From positions 1-32,153 of the forward strand of contig CAJXII010000002.1 in NCBI GenBank assembly GCA_913054415.1: a stretch of 32,153 nucleotides of DNA. The letters run 5' to 3'. Numbering within the stretch: the stretch's first letter is position 1; each line of letters opens with the position of its first letter. The stretch is from an uncultured Arcobacter sp. (lineage in GTDB: Bacteria > Campylobacterota > Campylobacteria > Campylobacterales > Arcobacteraceae). Under the pieces are notes generated by a model. The model searched no databases, had not been told where the DNA came from, and was given only the letters and a program-made list of their open reading frames with translations. Below, one piece after another: positions 1 through 10,753 of this stretch. The position numbers were made by a program, and so were the translations under genes.

Positions 1-1
1 C

Positions 2-73
2 CTTGTGAAAAAAAATGATACTTTTTTAGAATTGGATGGTAGATTTTATATTATGGATTTATTTGGGTTATAA
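2..73 (+). CDS. 3' end of an upstream CDS (partial, product not identified)
   Basis: Open frame from the window edge encoding ...LVKKNDTFLELDGRFYIMDLFGL followed by TAA at 71-73; too short to assign. Confidence 0.45.
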   Translation, partial: LVKKNDTFLELDGRFYIMDLFGL

Positions 74-118
74 GCTAAAATAATATATAATATGTATGTT
101 TGAAATTAAGGAGAAAAA

Positions 119-1501
119 ATGAGTGAAACACTTCAAAAAAAGACACCATATAGGATAAAAATATATTATGGTTATGTAATATCAACCATATTTGCGTTAG
201 TTGTCCCATTTATTCAAATAAATGGTAATCAACTATTTTTGTTATCATTTGATAAAAAGCAATTACATCTACTAGGTGTGGTATTTGATATGCAAGAGTT
301 GTATATGATGCCATTTTTATTGATGTTGATGTTTATAGGAATATTTGCTGTAACTGCTGTTGGAGGTAGAGCATGGTGTGGTTGGGCATGTCCTCAAACT
401 ATTTTTAGGGTTATCTATAGAGATTTGATTGAAGGTAAACTTTTAGGTTTAAGAAGAATTAAAAATAAACAAAAAGAACCAGATTGGAGCAAACCTGAGA
501 ATGCTTCTAAAAGAATGATTGGTATGACTATTTGGTTTTTATTAGCTATCTTAGCTGCATCAGATTTTATGTGGTTTTTTATCCCACCAGCAGATTTCTT
601 TTCATATCTGCAACATCCTGCAGATCATAGTGTAATGATAGGATTTATTATTGGTGTTGCATTATTTTTAGTATATGATGTGATATTCTTAAAAGAGGAT
701 TTTTGTATATATATTTGTCCTTATTCAAGAGTTCAGTCAGTATTGTATGATGATGATACATATCAAGCTATATATTCAACTTCAAGAGGGGGACACATTT
801 ACAACGAAAATAAAGAGAAAGTTGTATTTAAACAAAAAGATGTTCCAGAAGGTGGAGAGTGTACTGCTTGTCAAAGTTGTGTAACTGTTTGTCCTACACA
901 TATTGATATTAGAAAAGGGATGCAATTAGAGTGTATCAACTGTTTAGAGTGTGTTGATGCTTGTACAACTGTTATGGGAAAACTTGGTAAAGAGAGTTTA
1001 GTGCAATGGTCAAATACTCATGAAATTGAGCATGGTATTAAAACTAAATTCTTTAGAAAAAGAACTATTATGTTTGGTGTTGCATTGATAGCTATTGTAG
1101 GTATGTTATTTGTAATGGGTGGTAAAAAAGAGTATATGCTACTTAATGTAAATAAAACTACAAAACTTTACTCTATTAAAGATCATGGTAAAAGAGTAGT
1201 TAATAACTATGTATTGTTATTTCAAAATACTCAAAGAAAAGATTATACTTATCATCTTGAGGTTGTTGGTAAATATAAAGGTAAGATTCAAATCCATAGA
1301 TTTAGTCCATTTAAACTAGCACATGGTAAGTTATCTAAAAAAGTTATCCAATTATCTACTACAGAAAGATTGATCGATACAAATAAAAAAGATACACCAC
1401 TTACTGTAATGCTACATGCTTATGCAAGTGAAAATCCTAAGAAAATTAGTGTTCTTAGAAAAGCAGTATTTATCTATCCAAGAGCAGATAAATTAAAATA
1501 G
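119..1501 (+). CDS. ccoG: Cytochrome c oxidase accessory protein CcoG (FixG/RdxA family)
   Basis: Multiple TM segments, GRAWCGWACPQTIFR motif, two 4Fe-4S motifs (CTACQSCVTVCP, CINCLECVDAC), C-terminal periplasmic domain; RBS-like AAGGAG upstream of the ATG. Confidence 0.95.
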   Translation: MSETLQKKTPYRIKIYYGYVISTIFALVVPFIQINGNQLFLLSFDKKQLHLLGVVFDMQELYMMPFLLMLMFIGIFAVTAVGGRAWCGWACPQTIFRVIYRDLIEGKLLGLRRIKNKQKEPDWSKPENASKRMIGMTIWFLLAILAASDFMWFFIPPADFFSYLQHPADHSVMIGFIIGVALFLVYDVIFLKEDFCIYICPYSRVQSVLYDDDTYQAIYSTSRGGHIYNENKEKVVFKQKDVPEGGECTACQSCVTVCPTHIDIRKGMQLECINCLECVDACTTVMGKLGKESLVQWSNTHEIEHGIKTKFFRKRTIMFGVALIAIVGMLFVMGGKKEYMLLNVNKTTKLYSIKDHGKRVVNNYVLLFQNTQRKDYTYHLEVVGKYKGKIQIHRFSPFKLAHGKLSKKVIQLSTTERLIDTNKKDTPLTVMLHAYASENPKKISVLRKAVFIYPRADKLK

Positions 1502-1521
1502 ATTTATTAAATAAGTAGATT

Positions 1522-1554
1522 AAAACCTAGGTCTTATAAGACTTAGGTTTTTTT
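1522..1554 (+). terminator. Rho-independent terminator downstream of ccoG
   Basis: AAAACCTAGGTCTTATAAGACTTAGGTTTTTTT: near-perfect inverted repeat (one G/A mismatch position) followed by a T-tract, between the ccoG stop and luxS. Confidence 0.85.
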
Positions 1555-1587
1555 ATGTTATAATTAAAAAAAAATTAAAGGAATACT

Positions 1588-2109
1588 ATGCCGTTACTAG
1601 ATAGTTTTAAAGTAGATCATACAAAAATGTATGCACCAGCAGTAAGAGTTGCAAAACAGATGAAAAGTTCAAAAGGTGATATTATTACCGTATATGATAT
1701 AAGACTTTATAAGCCAAATAAAGCAAAAATGACAGGAAGAGGTATCCATACACTTGAACATCTATTTGCAGGATATATTAGAGATCATCTAAATAGCAAA
1801 AAAGTAGAAATTATTGATTGTTCACCTATGGGTTGTAGGACAGGATTTTATATGAGTTTATTGGGTGAGCCATCAGCAAAAAAAGTAGCAAAAGCGGTTA
1901 AAAAAGCTATGCAAGATGTATTAAAAGTAGAGAAAAAATCACAAATACCAGAGTTGAATATTTATCAATGTGGAACTTATAAGATGCATTCACTAAAAGA
2001 TGCTAAAAAAACAGCAGCTTATGTTGTAAAAGCTGGTGTGAAAACAATGGATAATAAAAAACTACTTTTAACTAAAAAACAGCTCAAAGAATTAGGTATT
2101 GAAGAGTAG
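1588..2109 (+). CDS. luxS: S-ribosylhomocysteine lyase LuxS
   Basis: [14 protein letters not shown]..., [14 protein letters not shown] metal-binding motif, [13 protein letters not shown] motif. Confidence 0.97.
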   Translation: MPLLDSFKVDHTKMYAPAVRVAKQMKSSKGDIITVYDIRLYKPNKAKMTGRGIHTLEHLFAGYIRDHLNSKKVEIIDCSPMGCRTGFYMSLLGEPSAKKVAKAVKKAMQDVLKVEKKSQIPELNIYQCGTYKMHSLKDAKKTAAYVVKAGVKTMDNKKLLLTKKQLKELGIEE

Positions 2110-2854
2110 TTTAATAAAAACATCTGATGGAAGCTATACTATATATTCTAAAAAGTATAGCCAAAATTTTCATAATACTAAAGATGGGGCATTAAGTGAG
2201 TCTTTAAATAAGCATATTATCCCATCTTTTGCTTATCATAAAAATAAAAAAACACTTAATATTTTAGATATTTGTTTTGGGTTGGGGTATAATAGTTTAG
2301 CTACTATATATTATATTATCAAATCAGATTTAGATATATCTGTTAATATATACTCTCCAGAGTTAGATATTAAGCTTATTAGATCACTAAAAGATTTTAT
2401 ATACCCAAAAGAGTTTGATATTTTTAAAGATATGATAATTCAGTTATCTCAAAATCTAAAATATAAAGATAAAAGATGTAGTATTACAATATATAACCAA
2501 GATGCAAGAGAGTATATTTCTAATTGTGATATAAAATTTGATATAGTATATCAAGATCCATTTAGTAGTGATGTAAATCATAGCTTATGGACTAAAGAGT
2601 ATTTTGGTTTAATAAAACATATTTTAAATGACGATGCGATTATTACCACTTATGCTATATCTACACCGATACGATTGTCACTTTATTTTAACAATCTATA
2701 TATCTATGAGTATAAATCACCACAAACACTTAAACAAACTATTGCTTTTACTAAAAAACAAACTAATTTACCAAAAGAGTATAAGTATATAGATATGGAA
2801 CTCAAACAGCAAAGAAATCCTTTAGCCAAGCCACTTTTAGATATTTTAACCTAA
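2099..2854 (+). CDS. MnmC-like tRNA (5-methylaminomethyl-2-thiouridylate) methyltransferase-domain protein (DUF752/Methyltransf_30)
   Basis: [20 protein letters not shown]-binding motif and [23 protein letters not shown] motif; TTG start overlaps the end of luxS by 11 nt. No FAD oxidase domain. Confidence 0.75.
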   Translation: MKSSLIKTSDGSYTIYSKKYSQNFHNTKDGALSESLNKHIIPSFAYHKNKKTLNILDICFGLGYNSLATIYYIIKSDLDISVNIYSPELDIKLIRSLKDFIYPKEFDIFKDMIIQLSQNLKYKDKRCSITIYNQDAREYISNCDIKFDIVYQDPFSSDVNHSLWTKEYFGLIKHILNDDAIITTYAISTPIRLSLYFNNLYIYEYKSPQTLKQTIAFTKKQTNLPKEYKYIDMELKQQRNPLAKPLLDILT

Positions 2855-2873
2855 GATTTGTTACAATAACTTT

Positions 2874-3887
2874 ATGAAAAAAATAGATGTAGCAATAGTA
2901 GGGGCTAGTGGATATACTGGTCTTGAACTTTTAAAGATTTTGATAAATCACCCCGTTTTTAATATCACTTATGTAGCAAATTCAACAGGTGGTATAAGTG
3001 TATCTGAACTTCATCCAAGTTTAGATAGTGTTTTAGATATGGATATAAAAAAAGTTGATGCTAAAGAGTTAGCAAGTGTAGCACAGTTAGCATTTTTGGC
3101 ATTGCCACATAAAACATCTATGTCTTTTGCAAAAGAGTTATTAGCTTTAGATGTAAAAGTGGTAGATTTAAGTGCTGATTATAGACTAAAACTTGAAACT
3201 TACGAAGAGTATTATTGCCCTCATGAGGATAAAGAAAATCTAAAATTCGCAGCTTATGGACTTGCTGAATTTTATGAAGATCAAATCAAAAATACTAAAC
3301 TTGTAGCAAATCCAGGATGTTATCCAACAGCTACACTTTTGGGGCTTTTACCATTTGTGCCATATATGAAAAAAGATACCAATATCTTCATAGATGCTAA
3401 AAGTGGATTAAGTGGAGCGGGTAAAAAACTAAGTGATACTACTACATTTGTAAATATTAGTGAGAATACATTTGCTTATAATCCTTTTAAACACAGACAC
3501 GCTCCAGAGATAAAAGAGAAAGTTTTAGAGTTAACCGATATTGATGCTAAGATCAATTTTGTTCCTAGTTTATTGCCTGTAATACGAGGTATGCTAGTAA
3601 GTATATATATCACTCTTGATGAGGTTTGTGATGCTAAACAGATATTAAAAGAGTTTTATAAAGATGATGAATTTGTAAGGGTAAAAGATAATCCTGTAAA
3701 TATCAAAGATACAAGCGGGACACATTTTTGTGATCTGTATGTGGAACAAAATGGTGATGCAGTTTTTATAAGTAGTAGTATCGATAATCTTCTAAGAGGT
3801 GCTTCATCTGCTGCGGTTGTCAATGCAAACTTAATGTGTGGATTAGAACAATCTATAGGAATATCTAAAATAGCCTATGTGCCGTAA
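2874..3887 (+). CDS. argC: N-acetyl-gamma-glutamyl-phosphate reductase
   Basis: VAIVGASGYTGLELLKIL N-terminal Rossmann motif, VANPGCYPTATLLGL active-site Cys motif, HRHAPEI. Confidence 0.97.
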   Translation: MKKIDVAIVGASGYTGLELLKILINHPVFNITYVANSTGGISVSELHPSLDSVLDMDIKKVDAKELASVAQLAFLALPHKTSMSFAKELLALDVKVVDLSADYRLKLETYEEYYCPHEDKENLKFAAYGLAEFYEDQIKNTKLVANPGCYPTATLLGLLPFVPYMKKDTNIFIDAKSGLSGAGKKLSDTTTFVNISENTFAYNPFKHRHAPEIKEKVLELTDIDAKINFVPSLLPVIRGMLVSIYITLDEVCDAKQILKEFYKDDEFVRVKDNPVNIKDTSGTHFCDLYVEQNGDAVFISSSIDNLLRGASSAAVVNANLMCGLEQSIGISKIAYVP

Positions 3888-4593
3888 TTATACATTGCAA
3901 ATAGAAGATAATAGTATATTTGTAGCAGATGTTCATTATAATAGCAATAGGAGAGAGTTTAAAGAGTTTTTATTAAAACTTCAATCTGGGGATATTAAAA
4001 CTTTACAACTATTTTTAATGGGTGATATTTTTGATTTTTTAGCAGAGCAGATCGATTATTTTGTAGAACAAAATCAAGAGATTATAGATATACTAAATAA
4101 TCTATCTAAGAAAATTCAAATTATTTATTTTGAGGGAAATCATGATTTTAATATCTCAAATCTTTTTGATAATATTAAAGTTATTTCAAGAGAAAATCAA
4201 CCTTTAATAGCACAATATAAGCATAAAAAAATCTCATTAGCTCATGGGGATATTTTTACTCCCATTGGATATGAGATATACACAAAAATACTTAGAAGCC
4301 CTGTGACTTTAAGTATCTTAAATATATTTGATATAGGTTTTTTTATATCTAAAAAAGTAAATACTTGGTTAAAACAAAAAGATATTTGTCCAAAAGACTC
4401 TAATGAGAATTTTATAAATAGTAGAGTTAAAAAGTATAATTTAGTTGATGTAGATATGATTGTAGAGGGGCATTTTCATTATGGTTATCATAATGATAGA
4501 TATTATAATATCCCCTCATTTGCTTGTGATAAATCCTATTTTATTTTTTCCACTGAAAATAGGTTGCAGCTGATAAAATATCATCAAAATTGA
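3877..4593 (+). CDS. Metallophosphoesterase, UDP-2,3-diacylglucosamine diphosphatase (LpxH)-like
   Basis: VADVHYNSN, GDIFDF, EGNHDFN, LAHGD, VEGHFHYG calcineurin-like phosphoesterase motifs; overlaps the argC 3' end by 11 nt. Confidence 0.8.
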   Translation: MCRNYTLQIEDNSIFVADVHYNSNRREFKEFLLKLQSGDIKTLQLFLMGDIFDFLAEQIDYFVEQNQEIIDILNNLSKKIQIIYFEGNHDFNISNLFDNIKVISRENQPLIAQYKHKKISLAHGDIFTPIGYEIYTKILRSPVTLSILNIFDIGFFISKKVNTWLKQKDICPKDSNENFINSRVKKYNLVDVDMIVEGHFHYGYHNDRYYNIPSFACDKSYFIFSTENRLQLIKYHQN

Positions 4594-4981
4594 TAGTTTG
4601 TTTATCGTTGTCTTCATCTTCTATAGTGATTGTTCCATCATCTTGAACATCTAATAGCAACCCTTTTAATGTTTGAGTTGAATACTCTTTTATTTTGACA
4701 TTTTCACCAATAGATGCTTTAAAATGATCTAAAGTTTTTAGCTTTCTTTCAATTCCTGGACTACTTACTTCAAGTGTATATTTACCACTCATTGGTTCAT
4801 TTACATCTAAAAGTGGAGATACTAGATTTGAAATCTTTGCACACTGATCTAAAGTTACACCATCTTTACTTGTAACATAAATCCTAAAAATATTTGTTTT
4901 ATTTTCATTTAGTGTTGCTATATCGTATAGTTTTAAACCTTCACCTTCTACTACTAATCTTATAGATTCATATAGATCCAT
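4541..4981 (-). CDS. rimP: Ribosome maturation factor RimP
   Basis: 146 aa; LEVSSPGIERKLKTLDHFKASIGENVKIK motif; located 3' of rbfA/infB. Confidence 0.9.
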   Translation of the reverse strand: MDLYESIRLVVEGEGLKLYDIATLNENKTNIFRIYVTSKDGVTLDQCAKISNLVSPLLDVNEPMSGKYTLEVSSPGIERKLKTLDHFKASIGENVKIKEYSTQTLKGLLLDVQDDGTITIEDEDNDKQTINFDDILSAATYFQWKK

Positions 4982-4992
4982 TTTAACTCCGC

Positions 4993-5361
4993 TTAATTTT
5001 TATTTGTTTTTTGCTTAGAGGCTATTTGTGCAAAAATATCATCTAGTTTTGCTTTTTTCTCCATCATATCATCTTTAATAAAAGTAAAATTTGGACATTT
5101 ATACCAACCTGTGCTACTTAAACAATAAGATTTTATTCTACTATTGGCTTTTTTTAGTGCTTTTTGTATCTCTTTTAATTCTGCATTATTATAATCGCTA
5201 CCATCAAAATATACTCTTGCATCATATTTACCATTTTTACAATCAACTTCAGTAATAGCAAGAGAGTTGATCCTGCTATCACTTAGTTCACTTAATGCTT
5301 CAGGAATAAGCTCCATAAGTAGTGATTGAGTTCTTTGAAGATTTATACTTTTATCTTTCAT
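4993..5361 (-). CDS. rbfA: Ribosome-binding factor A
   Basis: 122 aa RbfA-like protein (LMELIPEALSELSDSRI...DARVYFDG), directly downstream of infB. Confidence 0.85.
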   Translation of the reverse strand: MKDKSINLQRTQSLLMELIPEALSELSDSRINSLAITEVDCKNGKYDARVYFDGSDYNNAELKEIQKALKKANSRIKSYCLSSTGWYKCPNFTFIKDDMMEKKAKLDDIFAQIASKQKTNKN

Positions 5362-5379
5362 ATTATTTGCCCTTATAGA

Positions 5380-8169
5380 TTAATCTATAGTTTGGTTTTC
5401 TTTATGTTCGATAAATGTTTCTATATAATCTCCAACTTGAATATCGTTAAATTTTTCAAACATAATACCACATTCATATCCGTTGGCTACCTCTTTAACA
5501 TCATCTTTAAATCGTTTAAGAGAGCTTATTTTACCTGTATATTTGATCACACCATCTCTAATAATTCTAGCTAATCCACCTCTAATAACTTTACCATCTG
5601 TTACGATACATCCTGCAACTGTTCCTACTTTTGGCACTACAAATGTATCTCTAACTTCAGCTTGACCTGTATTCTCTTCTATAATAATTGAACTCATCAT
5701 ACCAGATAAAATATCTTTAATATCATCTATTAGTTGATATATGATACTGTATGTTTTGATCTCAATACCTTCAGCTTTTGCTTTTGTTTTTACAACACCA
5801 GTAGGTCTAACATTAAATCCTAAGATGATACAGTTATCACTTGCTCCTGCTAGTGCTAGGTCTGCTTCTGTTATACCACCAACACCACTTGATAAAATTT
5901 TAACTTTAACTTCATCATTTTTAATAGTTTCTAAACTACTTTTAATAGCTTCTAAACTACCACCTGCATCTGCTTTGATAATAACAGGTAAAGCTTTGAT
6001 TTTACCCTCAGCAATCAACCCTGCCATCTCATCAAGTGATACTTTTGTAGATTTACTTAACTCTTTTGCTCTAGCATGTTCAGCTCTGGTTGTTGCTATC
6101 TCTTTTGCTTCATTGATACTATTTTGAGCTACAAGTGCTACACCTGTAGTAGGAACTTCACTTAGTCCTACAATTTGTCCTGTAAAACTTAATCCTAACT
6201 CTTTTACGGGTTTGCCTTGATCGTTCATAATAGCTTTAATCTTACCAAATGTAGTATCTGCTACAACACTATCACCAACTTTTAATGTTCCATTTTGAAC
6301 AATTACTGTTGCTACTGGACCTCTACCTTTTTGTGTAGAAGCTTCTATAATAGTTGCTTTACATAGTGCAGTTGGATCAGCTTCAAGTTCTAATATTTCA
6401 GCTTGTAAAAGTATATTTTCAAGAAGATCTTCTATACCCATTCCTGTTTGAGCAGATACTGGAATAAATTCAACATCTCCACCCCAATCAGCAGGAGTCA
6501 TTTCATGCTCAGCCATACCAGCTTTTACCATATCAATATTAGCACTTTCTTTATCCATTTTATTTACAGCTACAATAATTGGAGCACCACTCTCTTTTGC
6601 TGCTTTTATTGACTCGATAGTTTGAGGTTTTACACCATCATCAGCTGCTACTACGATTATGATAATATCTGTAACACTAGCACCTCTTACTCTCATAGCT
6701 TTAAATGCTTCATGACCTGGAGTATCTACAAATGTAATATCTTTGCCATTTTTATTTACAGTATAAGCTCCAATATGTTGTGTAATACCACCAGCTTCAC
6801 CTTGTGCAATTCTTGATTTTCTAATCTTATCTAATAAAGATGTTTTACCATGATCAACATGTCCCATGATTGTCACAACTGGTGGTCTTGTAACATAATT
6901 AGATTTATCTACAACCTCTTCATAAGCATCTTCGTAATTTACCTCTTCAAGCTCATCTTTTATAGTGATATTAATATCATATTCATCACCTAAAATCTCT
7001 ATCTCATCATTACCTAAAAAGTCATTTTTAGTAACCATCATACCAAGCATAAATAGTTTTCCTATTACATCACCTGTAGATACTCCAATTTTCTCTGCAA
7101 ATTCATAAACTCTACAATCTTCAGGTATTGTAACATCTGTAATTTTCTCAACTTCAACTGTTCTTTTATAACTTTTTTTCTTTTTACCTCTTTTTAATCC
7201 TCTTGGTCTATTTCCAAAAGCACTAGGTCTAGTTGTTCTAATTTGATTGTTTTGTTTTTTCTTTGGTTCATCTTGTAAGAATTTAGATGTTTCCATTAGA
7301 TTCATATCATGTAAAACAATCTCTTCACCTAAAAGTGATTCCCCTACATTTGTAAAATCTGCACTAGTTTCAACATCTAGTTTTTTACCTTGTTGTTGAG
7401 CTCTTGGTAGAGATTTTTTAATTTGTTTTTTTGATTTTGGAGTATATGTTGGTTTATCATCAAGATTATTACCAAAAAGCTCACTCATAGATTTCATAGC
7501 TTGTTTTTTAGATGATGCAGTATCTCCTGTTGGATGACTAATAACAGGTCGTTTCTTTTTAACTATAGTTAATCCTCTTTTTTTAAGAACTATTTTATCA
7601 GGATTTTTAGAATTTACTTCTGGTTTATCCAATTTTACTTTTTGGTCAGTTTTAACTTCATCTTGTTGTGTAGCTGAAGATGTTTTAGTAGGTTTGATAT
7701 CCTCTTTAGTTTCTTCAGTTATAGGTTGTTCAATATCTTTTTTAATAGTTTTTTCAGCTGGTTTTTCTTCTTGTTTAGCTGGTTGTTTTTTAGATACTAT
7801 TTTTAGTTCATTTCGTTTTAGTGTTTGTTTTTTTTGAACTTCCTCTTTTTTAGGTTCAGATTTTGATGAAGTTTGAGTTTTACTTTTTGTTGTAGTTGAT
7901 TTTTTTTCATCTTTAGCTACTTTTTCATCTTTTTTATCTGATTTTGGTTGAGTTGTTTTTTTAACACTTTTTTTAGCAGGTGCTTTTTTCTTCAATAACT
8001 TACTTTTTCCTGTTAAAATATAATTCGTTATCTCTTCAGCATCTTCAAATGAGACAGTAGTTTGTGCAGATTTGATTGTCAAACCTAAATCTGCTGCTTT
8101 ACTAATCACTTCTGCACTTGAAGCTCCAGCTTCTTCTGCTATCTCATATACTCTTACTTTATCTTCCAT
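5380..8169 (-). CDS. infB: Translation initiation factor IF-2
   Basis: [50 protein letters not shown]-domain motifs; Lys-rich N-terminal extension and IF2_N domains. Confidence 0.98.
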   Translation of the reverse strand: MEDKVRVYEIAEEAGASSAEVISKAADLGLTIKSAQTTVSFEDAEEITNYILTGKSKLLKKKAPAKKSVKKTTQPKSDKKDEKVAKDEKKSTTTKSKTQTSSKSEPKKEEVQKKQTLKRNELKIVSKKQPAKQEEKPAEKTIKKDIEQPITEETKEDIKPTKTSSATQQDEVKTDQKVKLDKPEVNSKNPDKIVLKKRGLTIVKKKRPVISHPTGDTASSKKQAMKSMSELFGNNLDDKPTYTPKSKKQIKKSLPRAQQQGKKLDVETSADFTNVGESLLGEEIVLHDMNLMETSKFLQDEPKKKQNNQIRTTRPSAFGNRPRGLKRGKKKKSYKRTVEVEKITDVTIPEDCRVYEFAEKIGVSTGDVIGKLFMLGMMVTKNDFLGNDEIEILGDEYDINITIKDELEEVNYEDAYEEVVDKSNYVTRPPVVTIMGHVDHGKTSLLDKIRKSRIAQGEAGGITQHIGAYTVNKNGKDITFVDTPGHEAFKAMRVRGASVTDIIIIVVAADDGVKPQTIESIKAAKESGAPIIVAVNKMDKESANIDMVKAGMAEHEMTPADWGGDVEFIPVSAQTGMGIEDLLENILLQAEILELEADPTALCKATIIEASTQKGRGPVATVIVQNGTLKVGDSVVADTTFGKIKAIMNDQGKPVKELGLSFTGQIVGLSEVPTTGVALVAQNSINEAKEIATTRAEHARAKELSKSTKVSLDEMAGLIAEGKIKALPVIIKADAGGSLEAIKSSLETIKNDEVKVKILSSGVGGITEADLALAGASDNCIILGFNVRPTGVVKTKAKAEGIEIKTYSIIYQLIDDIKDILSGMMSSIIIEENTGQAEVRDTFVVPKVGTVAGCIVTDGKVIRGGLARIIRDGVIKYTGKISSLKRFKDDVKEVANGYECGIMFEKFNDIQVGDYIETFIEHKENQTID

Positions 8170-8171
8170 TC

Positions 8172-8411
8172 TTACTCCACTAAGTTTTTAAGTTGCTCAA
8201 AATAGTTGCTTTTATTTCGACATTGTCTAAATAAAGCTTTCTCGCACTTTTTTTTATTTTCAATACAATCATTGCATAGATAAAAACTTCGTCCATTTCC
8301 ACTAAATAAACTTAAACTTTTATCTATACATTGATATCTATTGAGTAGTTTTTTCTCTTTTTTCTCTCTACAAGATATACAAGTTCTTATAGGTATTTTT
8401 AAATTAGACAA
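8172..8411 (-). CDS. ylxR: YlxR/DUF448 family RNA-binding protein
   Basis: 79 aa; [11 protein letters not shown] and [10 protein letters not shown] motifs; immediately upstream of infB. Confidence 0.8.
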   Translation of the reverse strand: MSNLKIPIRTCISCREKKEKKLLNRYQCIDKSLSLFSGNGRSFYLCNDCIENKKKCEKALFRQCRNKSNYFEQLKNLVE

Positions 8412-8431
8412 CGATTTTACCTAAATTTAAC

Positions 8432-9313
8432 TTAATAATCAACTATTATGCCTTGATTATCAAAATCATAGCTATATATTTTAAAATGTGGGAAGTTATC
8501 TTTTAGTTTTGAGATAAGTTTTGCAGCATCTTTTTTATATGATAGATTAAAAAATGTTGATCCACTACCTGAAAGTGTGCTCATCAATGCCCCATTTTTA
8601 TAAGCTACTTTTTGCACAGAAAAAAGTTCAGGCATTTGCTTCATTCTAAAATATTGATGCATTCTATCTTTTGTAGCTTCCCTTAATATCTCCCAATTTT
8701 CACTCATAAATGCAGCAGTAGTCAATGCACTATGTGATACATTAAAAATAGTATCGTTTTTGCTATATTTAAAAGGTAAAGTTTTTCTTGCCATAGTTGT
8801 AGATATAGGTCTATTTGGTATTACTACTACGGCACATATATCATTGGGTAAAGATTTTTTAATATAATGCACTTCATTATCTTCTACAATAGCAGCAGTA
8901 AATCCACCAACAACAGCAGGGGTAATATTATCAGGATGTGATTCAAATTGTAAAGCAAGATTTAGTAGTTTTTGTTTTGATAATTTTATACCCTCTACAG
9001 CATAAGCAGATGCAATAGCACTAATAATTACAGCACTACTACTACCTAAACCTCTTGAAAGTGGCACTTCATTGTAAAATTCAAATCTAAATTGTCTAGG
9101 TTTTGTGCTAAGGTTTTTATAAAAATCATCAAAAATATTGATAAACATATTGTTATCTTTGAGTTTTGGATTTTTTGCACCTTCCCCTTTAAGTGATACA
9201 CTATGAAATTTTGCTGGTGTGATTTTTACTGTATTTCTAAGATTAATAGCTAATCCTAATGTATCAAAACCAGGTCCTAAATTTGCACTTGTTGCTGGAA
9301 CTGTTATTGTCAT
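8432..9313 (-). CDS. thrB: Homoserine kinase (GHMP kinase)
   Basis: [40 protein letters not shown] motif, [11 protein letters not shown] motif. Confidence 0.95.
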   Translation of the reverse strand: MTITVPATSANLGPGFDTLGLAINLRNTVKITPAKFHSVSLKGEGAKNPKLKDNNMFINIFDDFYKNLSTKPRQFRFEFYNEVPLSRGLGSSSAVIISAIASAYAVEGIKLSKQKLLNLALQFESHPDNITPAVVGGFTAAIVEDNEVHYIKKSLPNDICAVVVIPNRPISTTMARKTLPFKYSKNDTIFNVSHSALTTAAFMSENWEILREATKDRMHQYFRMKQMPELFSVQKVAYKNGALMSTLSGSGSTFFNLSYKKDAAKLISKLKDNFPHFKIYSYDFDNQGIIVDY

Positions 9314-9368
9314 CTATGCTCCTAATATATTTATGGGGTATTTTATCTAAAAAAGTTTTTAAGATTGT

Positions 9369-9836
9369 TTAATGAACAGCAGGTAGATGGTATTGTGGTA
9401 AAGTATCATCTAAACATTTTAGATTAAGTATATGATTAGGTAGTGTAAAATCTTCTAGTTTATCATCTTGATTTAAAAGTTTAGTGGTAATATTGCCATC
9501 TTTTGATTTAAAAAAATATTTTTTTCCCAAAGCTTTAATAGCAGTGTTGTTATTAAAGTTAAATCCATCCATAGCTTTAAGTGGTATATTTAGTGTAATA
9601 CTAAGTGTTTTTAGAAATATATAAGCAACTTTGATAGCCATAAAACTACCAGGACTACTTACATAATATAGTGCTTGTATATTGTATTGATCTAAAATAT
9701 CTTGAAAAATACTAGGCAATATATCACTTGTTTTGCCTTCATTTGAGATTGTTTGAATCAGATTTTTATCTTCATAGATACCTATTAGTATAGGATTTGA
9801 AATAGATATAACCAAAACTTCAATATTATTTTTCAT
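9369..9836 (-). CDS. tsaB: TsaB-like t6A biosynthesis protein (short/divergent)
   Basis: 155 aa; SSPGSFMAIKVAYIFLKTLSITLNIPLKAMDGF resembles the TsaB G-P-G-SFTGLR-GL region; between lpxC and thrB. Confidence 0.65.
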   Translation of the reverse strand: MKNNIEVLVISISNPILIGIYEDKNLIQTISNEGKTSDILPSIFQDILDQYNIQALYYVSSPGSFMAIKVAYIFLKTLSITLNIPLKAMDGFNFNNNTAIKALGKKYFFKSKDGNITTKLLNQDDKLEDFTLPNHILNLKCLDDTLPQYHLPAVH

Positions 9837-9854
9837 CTAAAGATACCTAAAATA

Positions 9855-10751
9855 TTAAGTGGTTGCATAAGCAACTTGCATAACTTTTGTTTCCTCTTTT
9901 GCAAGTTCTAAATCTATAATCTCATAGTTTGCTGGATCTTCTAAAAGTTTTTTTGTAAGAAGGTGATTAAGATGGTGACTTCCAGCATGTGCTTGATACT
10001 CTCCTATCATTGTATATCCCAAAAGTGCCATATCCCCAATAGCATCTAAAATTTTATGTCGAACAAATTCATTATCATATCTTAATCCATCTGGATTGAT
10101 AACTTTTTGTTCATCTAAAACTATAGCATTTTCTAAGCTCCCACCTTGTGCTAATCCTATACTTTGTAGATATTGAACTTCATGTAAAAATCCAAATGTT
10201 CTAGCACGAGAAATATTCTCTTTATATTCATCTATTGAATAATCAAATTTATATTTTTGTTCCCCAATAGCAGGATGATCAAATAGTATAGAAAAATCAT
10301 AAATAATATGGTTTGAAGGTTTTAATCTAACAAATTTATCATCAACTTTGATCTCTACATCTTTTTTAATCATAATAGCTTTTTTAACTTCATCTTGTTC
10401 TTTGATACCTATCTCATCAAGTAACATACAAAAACCACTACTGCTTCCATCTAAAATAGGGATCTCATCATTATCTAAAACTATCCTAAGATTATCTATA
10501 CCATAAGAGTAGATTGCTGATAAAAGATGTTCAATAGTAGAGATTACAACACCATCTTTTCCTATTACAGTTGCCATTTTTGTATCAACTACATTTTGTG
10601 GAATAAGTGGTATAGTTACATTCATATCACTTCTATAAAATATAATTCCACTATTTGGTTCAAGTGGTTCAAGAGTCATCTTAACAGGCACACCTTTATG
10701 TAGTCCTACTCCTACAATTTCTACACTTTTGTTTATAGTTCTTTGTTTCAT
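9855..10751 (-). CDS. lpxC: UDP-3-O-acyl-N-acetylglucosamine deacetylase
   Basis: KQRTINKSVEIVGVGLHKG, STIEHLLSAIYSYGIDN, ILDGSSSGF, FVRHKILDAIGD, AHAGSHHLNH motifs. Confidence 0.97.
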   Translation of the reverse strand: MKQRTINKSVEIVGVGLHKGVPVKMTLEPLEPNSGIIFYRSDMNVTIPLIPQNVVDTKMATVIGKDGVVISTIEHLLSAIYSYGIDNLRIVLDNDEIPILDGSSSGFCMLLDEIGIKEQDEVKKAIMIKKDVEIKVDDKFVRLKPSNHIIYDFSILFDHPAIGEQKYKFDYSIDEYKENISRARTFGFLHEVQYLQSIGLAQGGSLENAIVLDEQKVINPDGLRYDNEFVRHKILDAIGDMALLGYTMIGEYQAHAGSHHLNHLLTKKLLEDPANYEIIDLELAKEETKVMQVAYATT

Positions 10752-10753
10752 AA

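Noticed and set aside
5326-6816. Plus-strand ORFs of 60-128 aa opposite infB/rbfA (5326-5574, 5483-5665, 5741-6127, 6622-6816)
   Set aside because: They lie antisense to well-recognised conserved genes, have low-complexity composition and no recognisable domain; shadow ORFs.
7400-8030. Lys/Thr/Gln-rich low-complexity stretch as a DNA repeat
   Set aside because: It is the usual variable, charged N-terminal linker of IF-2, not a separate repeat element.
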